64,000 nt of DNA from NCBI RefSeq assembly GCF_030695065.1, contig NZ_JAUYTR010000023.1, forward strand, positions 620,001 to 684,000, written 5' to 3'. The notes beneath the pieces were generated by a model. It was given only the letters and a program-made list of their open reading frames with translations, had not been told where the DNA came from and made no database searches. Positions within the stretch are counted from its first letter, which is position 1, and every line of letters starts with the position of its first letter. The translations under genes were made by a program, and so were the position numbers. The DNA comes from Sediminibacterium sp. (GTDB lineage Bacteria; Bacteroidota; Bacteroidia; Chitinophagales; Chitinophagaceae). Positions 55,001 to 63,460 of the stretch are shown here, one piece after another.

Positions 55001-55137
55001 TAACCTTTACCAATTACACTTATTGGGATCCTGAAGTTAATGCTGACTCTTTCGATTCAAACATTGCTAAAGGAAACGATTTCTATACATCACCACAACC
55101 AAGAACTATTTTATTTGGTGTGAACGTAGGTTTTTAA
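52060..55137 (+). CDS. SusC/RagA family TonB-dependent outer membrane transporter
   Basis: A 1025-residue outer membrane protein. The signal peptide (MRKKLLVGLFALFCVVVAHA) is followed by a carboxypeptidase-D regulatory-like domain (VSGKVTDAANGAPLGGVTV), a TonB-box-like segment (SEVIVTGFGG), a plug (VRVRGNSSISANSQPLYVLDG, then ESIEVLKDASAGAIFGSRAANG) and a beta-barrel to the C-terminal phenylalanine. SusC proteins import glycans or peptides with a SusD lid. No FecI/FecR pair, hybrid sensor or glycoside hydrolase is adjacent, so the substrate is not indicated. Confidence 0.96.
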   Translation: MRKKLLVGLFALFCVVVAHAQTTVSGKVTDAANGAPLGGVTVKAKGTAVTSVTGADGAYSIKITSSVKTLVFSYVGYSDVEAPVRGTTVDVALNSAVSNLSEVIVTGFGGAQIKREVTGNIARVKGKDIEYMPTPSVDAALQGKAAGVFVNSQSGKLGQAVTVRVRGNSSISANSQPLYVLDGIPMTSNSQSSYGGATNPLVDLNPNDIESIEVLKDASAGAIFGSRAANGVVLITTKKGRAGKTQVTFNYQTGAAEATKRLAMLNSEEYATLILEGAKYRDDLDGTPITDPNSWTAYVKDGVMDYYSYGNWSKDPKKTYDWQDAVFQKAPYRQADLQIRGGTDKTKFFSSFQHLEQTGTMVGNELQRTTGRLNIDQKVNDWLDMGVSLSLSRTYNRRLPDDNAFSNPLQAIALMPMNPFTDPNTGLPSGTPPGDVNIPLYYNPILTVNYAKYTQDVYRTFGNAYIKAYLAKGLTFQTEFGMDYLSQNEEGYFQNQTVRNQTRASAGLGSNRGAFVTNYNTQSYFNYSTVIKKHNISATLGTQYQQSQAKYNFTEGTAFPSNSYQKIASAATISSGSSSQTDFRFLSYFLRGNYTFDEKYIVAASARIDQSSRFGKNSRSGFFPAVSAGWIMSNEKFLQDSKIFSFLKLRASYGIVGNAEIGNFPQLGLFSGDAGYAGAAGQRPSQLRNDNLKWETTKQFDIGIDFGILNNRITGEIDYYVKKTDGLLLNVNIPATTGFNSQVRNVGKLENKGFEFVLNTQNLIGAFKWGTSFNIARNIGKVTDIQGQIIEGGISSMNRVEEGYAVGVFYTPQYAGVDPANGNALFYLNTKNADGSLNKGTTSIYSQAQRIVAGDPNPDYILGITNTFSYKGFDASIFFNGVLGNENNIYGMGRYSSASMLYEDNNTADQLRRWQKPGDITDVPQVRLYRVNGSQASSRYIVDGSYIRLRTVSLGYTFNAKQLSKFKIERLRLYVSAQNLLTFTNYTYWDPEVNADSFDSNIAKGNDFYTSPQPRTILFGVNVGF

Positions 55138-55156
55138 TTAATTAATACTAACTATT

Positions 55157-56545
55157 ATGAAAATATTAATCAACAACATGAGTAATTACTTTAAAGCAGC
55201 TTTGCTTTTGGGTACTATTACACTGGTAAGTTGCGAAAAGAGACTGGATATTGCTCCTACAGCAAGTATTGCTGATAACCTTGCATTAAACACCGAAGGT
55301 GATGTATTGGTAACTTTAATTGGTGCTTATGATGGTGCTCAAAGTGCAGCTGCATATGGTGGAGATATCATGGTATTGAATGACCTAATTGGTAATTCAA
55401 CCAATATCAACTTTACTGGTACATTCGCAGGCTTATCTGATGCATATCAAACCCAAATGGTTTCTGATAACGGTTTTGCCCGTGATACTTGGGCTGCTTG
55501 TTACAATACCATTAATCGTTGTAATAATGTATTAACTGCGGTGGCTAAAGTAACTTCTTCTACAGCTAAGAAAAATTCAGTAGAGGGTGAAGCTTTAATG
55601 CTAAGAGCATCTATGTATTTTGAATTGGTAAGATTATATGCAAAGTTTGTAGGAGATGGCGATTATGCAACCAACCCAGGTGTTCCTTTGGTTTTAACCC
55701 CAACAGGTAACGTAACAGACGCAAACTATCCTGCTAGAGCTACAGTGAAAGCGGTGTATGATCAAGTGATTGCAGACCTTGTTAAAGCAGAAACATTATT
55801 GCCTAACTCAAACGGCAACTATGTTAGCAAATGGGCTGCTGCAGCACAATTGAGCAGAGTGTATTTGATGGTTAAAGATTATGCTAATGCAAGAGATGCA
55901 GCTAACCGTGTTATTACTGGTAGTGGCAAATCTTTGGCAGCTAATTTTGGCAGCAACTGGTTTACATTCATCAATAATGCAGGTGGAACTCCTGGAGAAT
56001 ACTTGTTCTCTTTGAAAGTTACAGCTCAAGATGGTACAAACTCTCAGAATACATACTTCGGAAGAAATGTGGGTATTGCTGGAACTGCCGGAAGAAGTGA
56101 TTGCAAAATCAGACTGACTCATATTAATGCATATGAAACAGGTGATTTCAGAAAAGGATATTTCACTTTAAGTGGAGGTAACTATTATACCAATAAGCAT
56201 TTAGATCGTTTTGGTGACGTTGCTATTATTCGTTTGGCTGAAATGTTCCTAACTCGTGCAGAGTGTAATCAACGTTTAGGTACCATCATTGGTGCTACTC
56301 CTTTGGCTGATATCAACAGAATCCGTAACAGAGTTGGTTTGACTTCATTACTAACCGTTTCTTTAGCTGATATTACCAAAGAAAGATCATTTGAATTGGC
56401 TTTTGAAGGGCATACATTAATTGAAGCTAAGCGTTTACAAACCACAGTTGGTACCTTAGCTTGGAATGATGCTAAGTTAATTTTACCAATTCCAAGAAGA
56501 GAAACCGACGTAAACAAGAATCTTGTTCAGAATGCAGGATACTAG
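55157..56545 (+). CDS. SusD/RagB family nutrient-binding lipoprotein
   Basis: A 462-residue surface lipoprotein with a lipobox at LGTITLVSC and SusD-like helical TPR architecture (RASMYFELVRLYAKFVGDGDY, then FLTRAECNQRLG and ERSFELAFEGHTLIEAKRL). It caps the partner SusC encoded 19 bp upstream. A strong terminator follows. ATG at 55157 is the first; a second ATG seven codons on would also leave a signal. Confidence 0.95.
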   Translation: MKILINNMSNYFKAALLLGTITLVSCEKRLDIAPTASIADNLALNTEGDVLVTLIGAYDGAQSAAAYGGDIMVLNDLIGNSTNINFTGTFAGLSDAYQTQMVSDNGFARDTWAACYNTINRCNNVLTAVAKVTSSTAKKNSVEGEALMLRASMYFELVRLYAKFVGDGDYATNPGVPLVLTPTGNVTDANYPARATVKAVYDQVIADLVKAETLLPNSNGNYVSKWAAAAQLSRVYLMVKDYANARDAANRVITGSGKSLAANFGSNWFTFINNAGGTPGEYLFSLKVTAQDGTNSQNTYFGRNVGIAGTAGRSDCKIRLTHINAYETGDFRKGYFTLSGGNYYTNKHLDRFGDVAIIRLAEMFLTRAECNQRLGTIIGATPLADINRIRNRVGLTSLLTVSLADITKERSFELAFEGHTLIEAKRLQTTVGTLAWNDAKLILPIPRRETDVNKNLVQNAGY

Positions 56546-56577
56546 TAGTTTACTTAGATAGACTTTTATACATAAAT

Positions 56578-56612
56578 AAAACCCCGGTCATTTTTAATGA
56601 ACCGGGGTTTTT
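56578..56612. terminator. Intrinsic terminator of the susCD operon
   Basis: AAAACCCCGGT pairs with ACCGGGGTTTT around an inner CATT/AATG stem, followed by T. It lies 33 bp after the susD stop; the A-run on the other side lets it serve rng (minus strand) too. Confidence 0.9.
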
Positions 56613-56680
56613 AATTTGGATTAACCTTTAATTTTTTATATTAAGTTAACTATTAGTCATTTGAATTGATTGATGAATAA

Positions 56681-58237
56681 CTACAGTTTGATCTCTTCGT
56701 CGTGCTCATTAAAGAAGCGGAACTCTACAATATGATAATTGGTGTTGGCCTTAATGGTAATTTTTGTTTTGAATTTTTTATTCCATTTCCTAATGATAGA
56801 GCTAAAGAAAAGGCCTTTAGTTAAGTGAGAATAAACAATTGGGTTCACCACCAATGTGAGATTTTTATGTGCATGAGAAGTTAAATAATACAATCGCTTT
56901 TCAATCTCATCTTCTAATAACAATGTTGATGTGATTTTTCCAGATCCCTTACATACTGGGCAAACTTCAGCTGTATTGATATTTACTTCAGGGCGCATGC
57001 GTTGACGGGTAATTTGCATTAACCCGAACTTAGAAATTGGAAGAACAGAATGTTTAGCTCGGTCGGTTTTCATAAAACCTTCCATAGCTTCCTGTAATTT
57101 TCTTTTGTTATCGGGCAATTTCATATCAATGAAATCAACCACAATAATGCCACCTATATCTCTTAATCTTAGCTGCCTTGCCATTTCTTCAGCAGCTTCA
57201 AGATTTGTTTGTAAAGCGTTCTCTTCTTGATTATTGCTTACACTTTTGTATCCACTGTTTACATCAACAACATGCAAAGCTTCGGTATGCTCTATAATTA
57301 AATATGCGCCACTAGGCAAATTAACTGTTTTACCAAAAGAGCTTTTAACTTGTTTGGTAATACCATAGTGATCAAAAATGGGAAGACCATTTCCTTGAAA
57401 TAAACTTACAATGTCTTTTTTATCTGGGGCAATTCTTTGAATATAGGCTTGGATATCGTTAAAAATGGTAGAGTCATTTACCACCACTTTATTAAAATCG
57501 GCACTAAGCAAATCTCTAAGTATGCTGGTTGTTTTCGTTTCTTCACTTAAAATTCTAACAGGTGCTACAGCGCCTTTTAGTTTTTTCTGAATCCCATTCC
57601 AATTGTCGATGATACTTAATAAATCTTGGTGTAACTCGGCAGTACTTTTACCTTCTGCAGCGGTTCTTACAATAATTCCAAAATTCTTAGGACGAATTGC
57701 TTCTACAATTTTATGTAAACGCTTTCGCTCGTCGCCTGAATGTATTTTTTTTGAAACAGCTACTATTTCATTGAATGGGGTAACCACCACAAAACGACCT
57801 GGCAAAGAAATTTCACAGCTTAATCGTGGACCTTTGGCTGCAATGGGCTCTTTTAATATTTGCACAAGCACATTGGGTTTGCCATTTAAAACCTCATTAA
57901 TTTTTCCTGTTTTTAATATTTCAGGTTCAGTTTGAAATTTTGAAAAATCAAATCCATTTGGCTCTTTATCGTGCATGGCCAATTGGGTATATTTAATGAT
58001 TGATCTTGCGTATGGGCTTAAATCGGTATAATGAAGGAATGCATCCTTTTCATATCCAACGTCTACAAATGCGGCGTTTAATCCAGGAATGAGCTTCTTC
58101 ACTTTGCCTAAATAAAGATCACCCACAGCAAAGTTCATATCTGTGCTTTCGCTATGAAGCTCAACCAGTTTTTTTTCTTCTAGTAAGGCTATTTCTACAC
58201 CGGTTGTTCCGGCATTGATAATTAATTCTTTATTCAC
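56681..58237 (-). CDS. rng: Ribonuclease G/E family endoribonuclease
   Basis: A 518-residue RNase E/G catalytic region without the long RNase E tail. It has an N-terminal S1 domain (AVGDLYLGKVKKLIPGLNAAF), the catalytic aspartates in VVDVNSGYKS and IIVVDFIDMK, and the zinc-link CPVCKGSGK. It matures rRNA and starts mRNA decay. The start is GTG at 58237. A hairpin separates it from the small basic protein gene upstream. Confidence 0.95.
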   Translation of the reverse strand: MNKELIINAGTTGVEIALLEEKKLVELHSESTDMNFAVGDLYLGKVKKLIPGLNAAFVDVGYEKDAFLHYTDLSPYARSIIKYTQLAMHDKEPNGFDFSKFQTEPEILKTGKINEVLNGKPNVLVQILKEPIAAKGPRLSCEISLPGRFVVVTPFNEIVAVSKKIHSGDERKRLHKIVEAIRPKNFGIIVRTAAEGKSTAELHQDLLSIIDNWNGIQKKLKGAVAPVRILSEETKTTSILRDLLSADFNKVVVNDSTIFNDIQAYIQRIAPDKKDIVSLFQGNGLPIFDHYGITKQVKSSFGKTVNLPSGAYLIIEHTEALHVVDVNSGYKSVSNNQEENALQTNLEAAEEMARQLRLRDIGGIIVVDFIDMKLPDNKRKLQEAMEGFMKTDRAKHSVLPISKFGLMQITRQRMRPEVNINTAEVCPVCKGSGKITSTLLLEDEIEKRLYYLTSHAHKNLTLVVNPIVYSHLTKGLFFSSIIRKWNKKFKTKITIKANTNYHIVEFRFFNEHDEEIKL

Positions 58238-58378
58238 AGGTTCGCAACTTTAAAATACAGTAATAGGTACCTAATTGCAGGACCTATCATCTACTTAACC
58301 TAAACTATGCTGCTGAAGAAGGAGGAGGAGTAAAGTTGCAGAAAATTAAGAGGCAACAGCAAAAGGTAGATAAGTATT

Positions 58379-58409
58379 AAAAGCATTGCACGCTGGGTGC
58401 AATGCTTTT
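58379..58409. terminator. Terminator hairpin after the 31-codon gene
   Basis: AAGCATTGCAC, loop GCTGG, GTGCAATGCTT is a perfect 11-bp stem with A- and T-runs on both sides. On the minus strand it ends the transcript of the small basic protein 21 bp after its stop codon. Confidence 0.85.
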
Positions 58410-58429
58410 AAATATGTGCAAAAGGAGAA

Positions 58430-58525
58430 TTATTTATTCTTCTTCTTATGACGATTCTTTCTTAGACGTTTTTTTCTTTTGTGCGTCGCAATTTTATGAC
58501 GCTTTCTTTTCTTACCACAAGGCAT
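58430..58525 (-). CDS. 31-residue very basic protein, AURKAIP1/COX24 (mS38-like) family
   Basis: The short frame begins MPCGKKRKRHKIATHKRKKR and ends with TAA; 20 of 31 residues are Lys, Arg or His. The core KRKRHKIATHKRKKRLRKNRHKK is cut here into two overlapping recognisable parts (KKRKRHKIATHK and KKRLRKNRHKKK), matching the AURKAIP1/COX24 domain, seen in mitochondrial mS38 and annotated in Bacteroidota as a tiny ribosome-associated protein. It lies between the TPR gene and rng with a terminator of its own. Its size makes it easy to miss. Confidence 0.85.
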   Translation of the reverse strand: MPCGKKRKRHKIATHKRKKRLRKNRHKKKNK

Positions 58526-58555
58526 ACAAAGAGATTTAAATAGTTAAAAAATAAT

Positions 58556-59419
58556 TTATTTTTTCAATTCCATGATTCTGTTGTTCAGCTCTTCTTTAGC
58601 TTGCGGAATTTTCACCAATTGTTTTGCTTTTTCGTAATAAAGAATCGCATTTGGTTTGTCTCCTTTAAGGTCATAACATTCAGCTATATGAAATACAGCT
58701 TCAATATTGTCTGGTTCCTTTTGCACAATTAGTAAAAAACGTTCAATGGCTTTATCATATTGACCACTTTTTTTACCTCCGAGCGCAAGCATCATCTGCC
58801 CATAAATATTTCCGGGGTCCTTTTCTACCACTTGACGTATCATATTAATGCCCTCCATAGGGTTAGAACTAATATTGCCAAATAGGAAACAAGAACCTAG
58901 TCCAATTCTGCTTGAATCATTTGCAGGATTGATTTTAAGGGCATTCTCTAAAAGAACTTTCGCATTGTTTGCTAACCATGTTTGCATGGCTGGATCACCC
59001 GACATCATCAGGCGGTCTAAAAACAAGCGGGCGGCAAAGGTGAGGCTTTTTTCAGAATTTTCCAACTTCGCAGCTTCAGAAGTATAATATGCGTATAATT
59101 CAAACTTTCTGGCAGAGTCTAACCAGAACCTAGCCATTTCATGAAAAGCATGAATTTGCTGCTCTTTTACATCTCCTCGGGTAACAGAATTCTCCAACGC
59201 AGTAAGCCTTTGAGCTTGATTGGGCGTTATGGTAGCTTTAGCTGAGGCTAAAATACTTGTAAAATCAATTTTTTGGGGGGATTCAGCAGAATGATCATGT
59301 CCATCACCTTCAGAATGAGTGGTAGCTGCTGTTTTATCTGGAACAGTTTTGCCGCCTATATAAAGCGCAATACAAAGGATCAATGCAATTGCAGAAAGAA
59401 CGTATTGTTGTTTTTTCAC
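58556..59419 (-). CDS. TPR protein with an N-terminal membrane anchor
   Basis: A 287-residue protein with an N-terminal hydrophobic segment (YVLSAIALILCIALYIG), a histidine-rich linker (HSEGDGHDHSAE), and TPR-like helical repeats at the C-terminus (IYGQMMLALGGKKSGQYDKA, then AVFHIAECYDLKGDKPNAIL). The role is unknown; TPRs mediate protein contacts. It starts with GTG at 59419 and follows the HU gene by 26 bp. Its place between HU and rng recurs in Bacteroidota (from memory). Confidence 0.82.
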   Translation of the reverse strand: MKKQQYVLSAIALILCIALYIGGKTVPDKTAATTHSEGDGHDHSAESPQKIDFTSILASAKATITPNQAQRLTALENSVTRGDVKEQQIHAFHEMARFWLDSARKFELYAYYTSEAAKLENSEKSLTFAARLFLDRLMMSGDPAMQTWLANNAKVLLENALKINPANDSSRIGLGSCFLFGNISSNPMEGINMIRQVVEKDPGNIYGQMMLALGGKKSGQYDKAIERFLLIVQKEPDNIEAVFHIAECYDLKGDKPNAILYYEKAKQLVKIPQAKEELNNRIMELKK

Positions 59420-59445
59420 TTTTAGTTCAGTTTCGGCAAAGGTAA

Positions 59446-59730
59446 CTACTTACGCTTGCTTTTTACTTCACTAACAAATTCTTTAGCAGGTTTAAATGCT
59501 GGAATAAAATGTTCAGGAATTTCAACAGCAACATTCTTCTTGATATTTCTACCAATTTTAGCAGCCCTTTTTTTTGTAATAAAGCTACCAAACCCTCGTA
59601 TATAAATGTTTTGACCTTGAGACAAATTTTCTTTTACTTCTTTAAACATCGTCTCAAGCGTTACCAAAACATCTACTTTTGGGATGCCTGTTTTTTCCGA
59701 AATGTTATTGATGAGATCTGATTTTCTCAT
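59446..59730 (-). CDS. HU/IHF family DNA-binding protein
   Basis: A 94-residue DNA-bending protein with the family signature GFGSFITKKRAAKIGRN and proline-containing arms (VEIPEHFIPAFKPAKEF). It compacts and shapes chromosomal DNA as a dimer. ATG at 59730 fits the family start (MRKSDLIN). It is divergent from mutY. Confidence 0.95.
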   Translation of the reverse strand: MRKSDLINNISEKTGIPKVDVLVTLETMFKEVKENLSQGQNIYIRGFGSFITKKRAAKIGRNIKKNVAVEIPEHFIPAFKPAKEFVSEVKSKRK

Positions 59731-59892
59731 TATTAATTGTTTTTATAATAAGTTGTTGGTTTAAAGTAACAAAAAAAAGGTGAATTACCCAAAAAATAAG
59801 CGCTCTATTTTGTGACATTATCAAATAATTCAATTAGTTACAGTTGTAAATTTGATTATATATTAATAAAATGAACGGCCAAATAACCCCAT

Positions 59893-60981
59893 ATGCCCCT
59901 TAAAAATAGCTTAAAAATCAACTTAGATGCCTTTTTTACGCAAAAACTCATGCTATGGAATAAACAGGAGAATAATAGAAAAATGCCTTGGAAAGGAGAA
60001 AAAGATCCTTATAAAATATGGCTAAGTGAAGTCATGTTGCAACAAACTAGGGTAGAACAGGGATTAGACTACTACAATAAGTTCATTGAGGCGTTTCCTA
60101 CCATTGGGTTGCTCGCTAATGCTAAAGATGAATCTGTTTTTAAATTATGGGAAGGTTTAGGGTATTATAGTAGGTGCAGAAATTTGTTGTTTACGGCAAG
60201 GTATATTGCTTTTGAATTAGGCGGTCAATTTCCCGACAACTATGAGGCCATTTTAAATCTAAAGGGGGTAGGGCCCTATACTGCAGCTGCCATTGCTTCA
60301 TTTGCATTTGATCAACCTTATGCTGTGGTAGATGGAAATGTATTTAGAGTAATTGCTAGGTATTTTGGAATTGAAAAGCCAACTGACACCAATGAAGGCA
60401 AAAAATATTTTGCAGCGCTTGCAACACAACTATTAGACAAGTCTCAACCAGGCAAATATAATCAGGCCATTATGGATTTTGGGGCTACCATTTGCAAGCC
60501 GGCATTGCCTTTGTGTAACAATTGTGTAATGGCAACTAATTGTGCAGCTAAAATAAATAGTCAGGTTAATCAATTGCCCATTAAAACGAAAACCATCAAT
60601 CGAAAAAAGCGATGGATATATTATATGGTTTTTCATTACAGAGGCAGTATCGGTATAAAGCAAAGAATGCAAAAAGATATCTGGCAGAGTTTATATGAGT
60701 TTTATGCTATTGAAGCTTCAGCCGGTTTAACCTGGAATAACGATTCGGTAAATGAATGGCTACAAAATCAGGTGGGAATTAAAAAGTCAAGCATTTTGAA
60801 AATTTCCGCTGTAAAAACCCAGCAATTAACCCACCAACAAATAACTAGTCAGTTTATTCATATTGAACTAAGCCAGTCTCCAAAGTCTCTACAGGGCCTA
60901 ATTTGGATAAATGAAAACGAGCTCAAACAATTTGCTTTTCCAAGATTAATAACAGCTTATATGGAAACATTTAACAGTTAA
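59893..60981 (+). CDS. mutY: A/G-specific adenine glycosylase MutY
   Basis: A 362-residue DNA glycosylase removing adenine mispaired with 8-oxoguanine. Visible are catalytic E46 in SEVMLQQTRV, the helix-hairpin-helix LKGVGPYTAAAIASF, D147 in VVDGNVFRV, the [4Fe-4S] cluster cysteines (ICKPALPLCNNCVMATNCAA), and a C-terminal Nudix-like recognition domain. It starts the mutY-ssb-gldE-gldD series. Confidence 0.96.
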   Translation: MPLKNSLKINLDAFFTQKLMLWNKQENNRKMPWKGEKDPYKIWLSEVMLQQTRVEQGLDYYNKFIEAFPTIGLLANAKDESVFKLWEGLGYYSRCRNLLFTARYIAFELGGQFPDNYEAILNLKGVGPYTAAAIASFAFDQPYAVVDGNVFRVIARYFGIEKPTDTNEGKKYFAALATQLLDKSQPGKYNQAIMDFGATICKPALPLCNNCVMATNCAAKINSQVNQLPIKTKTINRKKRWIYYMVFHYRGSIGIKQRMQKDIWQSLYEFYAIEASAGLTWNNDSVNEWLQNQVGIKKSSILKISAVKTQQLTHQQITSQFIHIELSQSPKSLQGLIWINENELKQFAFPRLITAYMETFNS

Positions 60982-61053
60982 ATAGTTGGGAGGATGGTAG
61001 GTTAATAAAAAAATGGGTATTTTTAAGAAGCGGTTTTTCTAAAACAAATGCAT

Positions 61054-61443
61054 ATGCGCGGAGTAAATAAAGTTATGCTTATTGGTAATCTGGGCAAAGA
61101 TCCAGATATCCAGCAATTAGAAGGGAATATTGGCGTTGCTAAATTTCCTTTGGCCACAACCGAAACATATAAGGACAGAACGGGAAAGCTGGTTTCTCAA
61201 ACAGAATGGCATACCGTGGTTTTGTGGCGCGGTTTGGCTGATTTGGCTGAAAAATATTTACATAAGGGAAGTTTAATATACATAGAGGGAAGATTACGAA
61301 CCAGAAGTTGGGAAGATAAAGACGGGAATAAAAAATTTGCAACTGAAGTAGTAGCAGATAACTTGATTATGTTAGACAAGAGAGCCGACGGAACAGCCGG
61401 ACCAGGTTCTGGAGAGCCCGATTATGAATCTCTTCCATTTTAA
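61054..61443 (+). CDS. ssb: Single-stranded DNA-binding protein
   Basis: A 129-residue SSB with the OB-fold start MRGVNKVMLIGNLGKDPD and the core EWHTVVLWRGLADLAEKYL. The short tail ends YESLPF, similar to the acidic SSB tip, though less acidic than DDDIPF. ATG at 61054 matches the family start; ATG two codons earlier is possible. It lies between mutY and gldE. Confidence 0.94.
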   Translation: MRGVNKVMLIGNLGKDPDIQQLEGNIGVAKFPLATTETYKDRTGKLVSQTEWHTVVLWRGLADLAEKYLHKGSLIYIEGRLRTRSWEDKDGNKKFATEVVADNLIMLDKRADGTAGPGSGEPDYESLPF

Positions 61444-61458
61444 TTGTTTCAGAAACGA

Positions 61459-61466
61459 TATTTTTG
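61459..61466 (+). promoter_or_regulatory. TAnnTTTG -7 element of gldE
   Basis: TATTTTTG, a perfect match, ends 17 bases before the GTG start of gldE at 61484 and just after the ssb stop. Confidence 0.5.
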
Positions 61467-61483
61467 CTTTCTAACCAAATTCA

Positions 61484-62833
61484 GTGGCTTTGGATTATTA
61501 TCCTGTAACCGATTTACTTTCTTCAATTCACATACTGGCAGCATTGCAGGCACAAGGCACAACTATTTTAGTAATGGTATTGCTGTTCTTGTTTTTTTTA
61601 TCTTTTGTGTTATCGGGTGCAGAAGTTGCATTCTTTTCTTTAACACATAAAGACATCAATTTATTGAGGTCTAAACAAATTCCAACCTACCAAAGAATAG
61701 TTGACTTATTAGAAGAACCTAAAACATTTTTAGCATCACTATTAATTGCCAACAGTTTTGTTAATATCACCATTATTATTGTTTCAAATTTACTCATCGA
61801 TAATTTATTCAATTTTGAACAATACGGCGCTGCTTGGGTAGAATTTATTATTAAAGTAATAGCTGTGTCATTCATGTTGGTTTTATTTGGAGAAGTAATG
61901 CCAAAAGTGCTGGCTACTCAAAATAATATTCGATTTGCCAAAGACTTTGGTGGAATTGTTCAAGCAATGACTTATTTGTGTACGGGCTTAGGAAAAAAGT
62001 TGGTTAAATATTCAGATAAATTAGAAAGGGTATTGAATAATAAAAATAGTAATGCCTATAGTTTAGAAGAATTAGATCATGCAATAGATATTACCACAGA
62101 TAATACAGCATCTGAAAACGAAAAAAATATTCTGAAAGGAATTGTGAAGTTTGGAAATATTTCGGTTAAGCAGGTAATGAAAACAAGGGTAGATGTTCAT
62201 GGGGTAGATGAAGAAATTAATTTTGCAGAATTATTAGATATTGTAAGAGACTTGAATTATAGTCGATTGCCTGTGTATAAAGAAGGCTTAGACCATATTA
62301 CAGGTATGATTCATACCAAAGACCTGTTACCTTATTTAGACGAACCATCCAATTTTAATTGGAAGAGTTTATTAAGGCCACCATTTTTTGTTCATGAGCA
62401 AAAAATGATTGAAGATTTGTTGCAAGAGTTTCAAATGAAGCGAATACATTTTGCCATTGTGGTAGACGAGTTTGGGGGCACAAGTGGTATTATAACATTA
62501 GAAGATATTTTAGAAGAAGTAATTGGAGAAATCAAAGATGAGTTTGATGAGGAAGATGCTGGCTATAAAAAATTAGATGAACATAATTATATTTTTGAGG
62601 GTAAAATGATGATTAATGATGTGTGTAAAATCATGAATATTGACCTCAATACATTTGATGCTCAAAGAGGCGAGAGTGATTCAATGGCAGGATTGGTATT
62701 AGAAATTGCCGGGGAAATTCCGCAACTAAATCAAATAGTAACTACCGATGAGTTTGATTTTACTGTTTTAGAAGTTGCTAAGAATAGAATATTAAAAGTT
62801 AAGTTGACCATTAAAGAAGGAAGGGATGAGTAA
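61484..62833 (+). CDS. gldE: Gliding motility-associated protein GldE (CNNM/CorC-like)
   Basis: A 449-residue membrane protein with a DUF21/CNNM domain of three to four helices (MVLLFLFFLSFVLSGAEVAF), a CBS pair (NYSRLPVYKEGLDHITGMIH and IHFAIVVDEFGGTSGIITLED), and a C-terminal transporter-associated domain. GldE is found next to gldD and ssb and supports GldD function in gliding. It starts with GTG at 61484 and overlaps gldD by eight bases. Confidence 0.92.
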   Translation: MALDYYPVTDLLSSIHILAALQAQGTTILVMVLLFLFFLSFVLSGAEVAFFSLTHKDINLLRSKQIPTYQRIVDLLEEPKTFLASLLIANSFVNITIIIVSNLLIDNLFNFEQYGAAWVEFIIKVIAVSFMLVLFGEVMPKVLATQNNIRFAKDFGGIVQAMTYLCTGLGKKLVKYSDKLERVLNNKNSNAYSLEELDHAIDITTDNTASENEKNILKGIVKFGNISVKQVMKTRVDVHGVDEEINFAELLDIVRDLNYSRLPVYKEGLDHITGMIHTKDLLPYLDEPSNFNWKSLLRPPFFVHEQKMIEDLLQEFQMKRIHFAIVVDEFGGTSGIITLEDILEEVIGEIKDEFDEEDAGYKKLDEHNYIFEGKMMINDVCKIMNIDLNTFDAQRGESDSMAGLVLEIAGEIPQLNQIVTTDEFDFTVLEVAKNRILKVKLTIKEGRDE

Positions 62834-63425
62834 GATAGCAGCTTGTTTTTTTTTTATTGCAATAAGTTTTTTTTATGCCTGCAATAGTTCCTTTACACCC
62901 AAGCCAACAGGTTATTTTAAAATTGATTTCCCAATAAAAAAATACCAACTTTTTCAAGAGTCAGGTTACCCTTATAGTTTTGAATATCCTGTATATGCAC
63001 GTGTTACCAAAGACAGCACTTTCTTTGGTGAAACCACTGAAAATCCTTGGTGGATTAATATTGATTTTCCACAGTTTAGTGGAAGAATTTATATAAGTTA
63101 TAAGCAAATTGGATCCAAAAATAATTTTGATTCATTAATTAGAGATGCATTTACTTTAACTGGAAAACATACTTCTAAAGCCTATTCTATAGACGACTCA
63201 TTATTGGTTAACCCATACAATGTAGAAGGTGTTTTTTTTAAGGTTGGGGGGAATGTAGCCACCGCCAATCAATTTTTTCTTACAGATTCAAGCAGACATT
63301 TTTTAAGAGGGGCTTTGTATTTTGATGCAACACCCAATGAAGATTCGTTGAATATAGTAAACCAGTTTTTAATGGAAGATGTTAAACACTTAATTAATAG
63401 TTTTACTTGGCGTAAACAGCCATAA
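62826..63425 (+). CDS. gldD: Gliding motility lipoprotein GldD
   Basis: A 199-residue lipoprotein with the lipobox at IAISFFYAC and the GldD features TGYFKIDFP (near residues 28-36), YPYSFEYPVYARV, NPWWINIDFPQF and SSRHFLRGALYF. It is a component of the gliding/type IX apparatus in the inner membrane. Its start lies inside the end of gldE (8-bp overlap), so the two are translationally coupled. Confidence 0.93.
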   Translation: MSKIAACFFFIAISFFYACNSSFTPKPTGYFKIDFPIKKYQLFQESGYPYSFEYPVYARVTKDSTFFGETTENPWWINIDFPQFSGRIYISYKQIGSKNNFDSLIRDAFTLTGKHTSKAYSIDDSLLVNPYNVEGVFFKVGGNVATANQFFLTDSSRHFLRGALYFDATPNEDSLNIVNQFLMEDVKHLINSFTWRKQP

Positions 63426-63460
63426 ATTAAAGGGTTATCTTTAACCAATAAGTTAAATAC

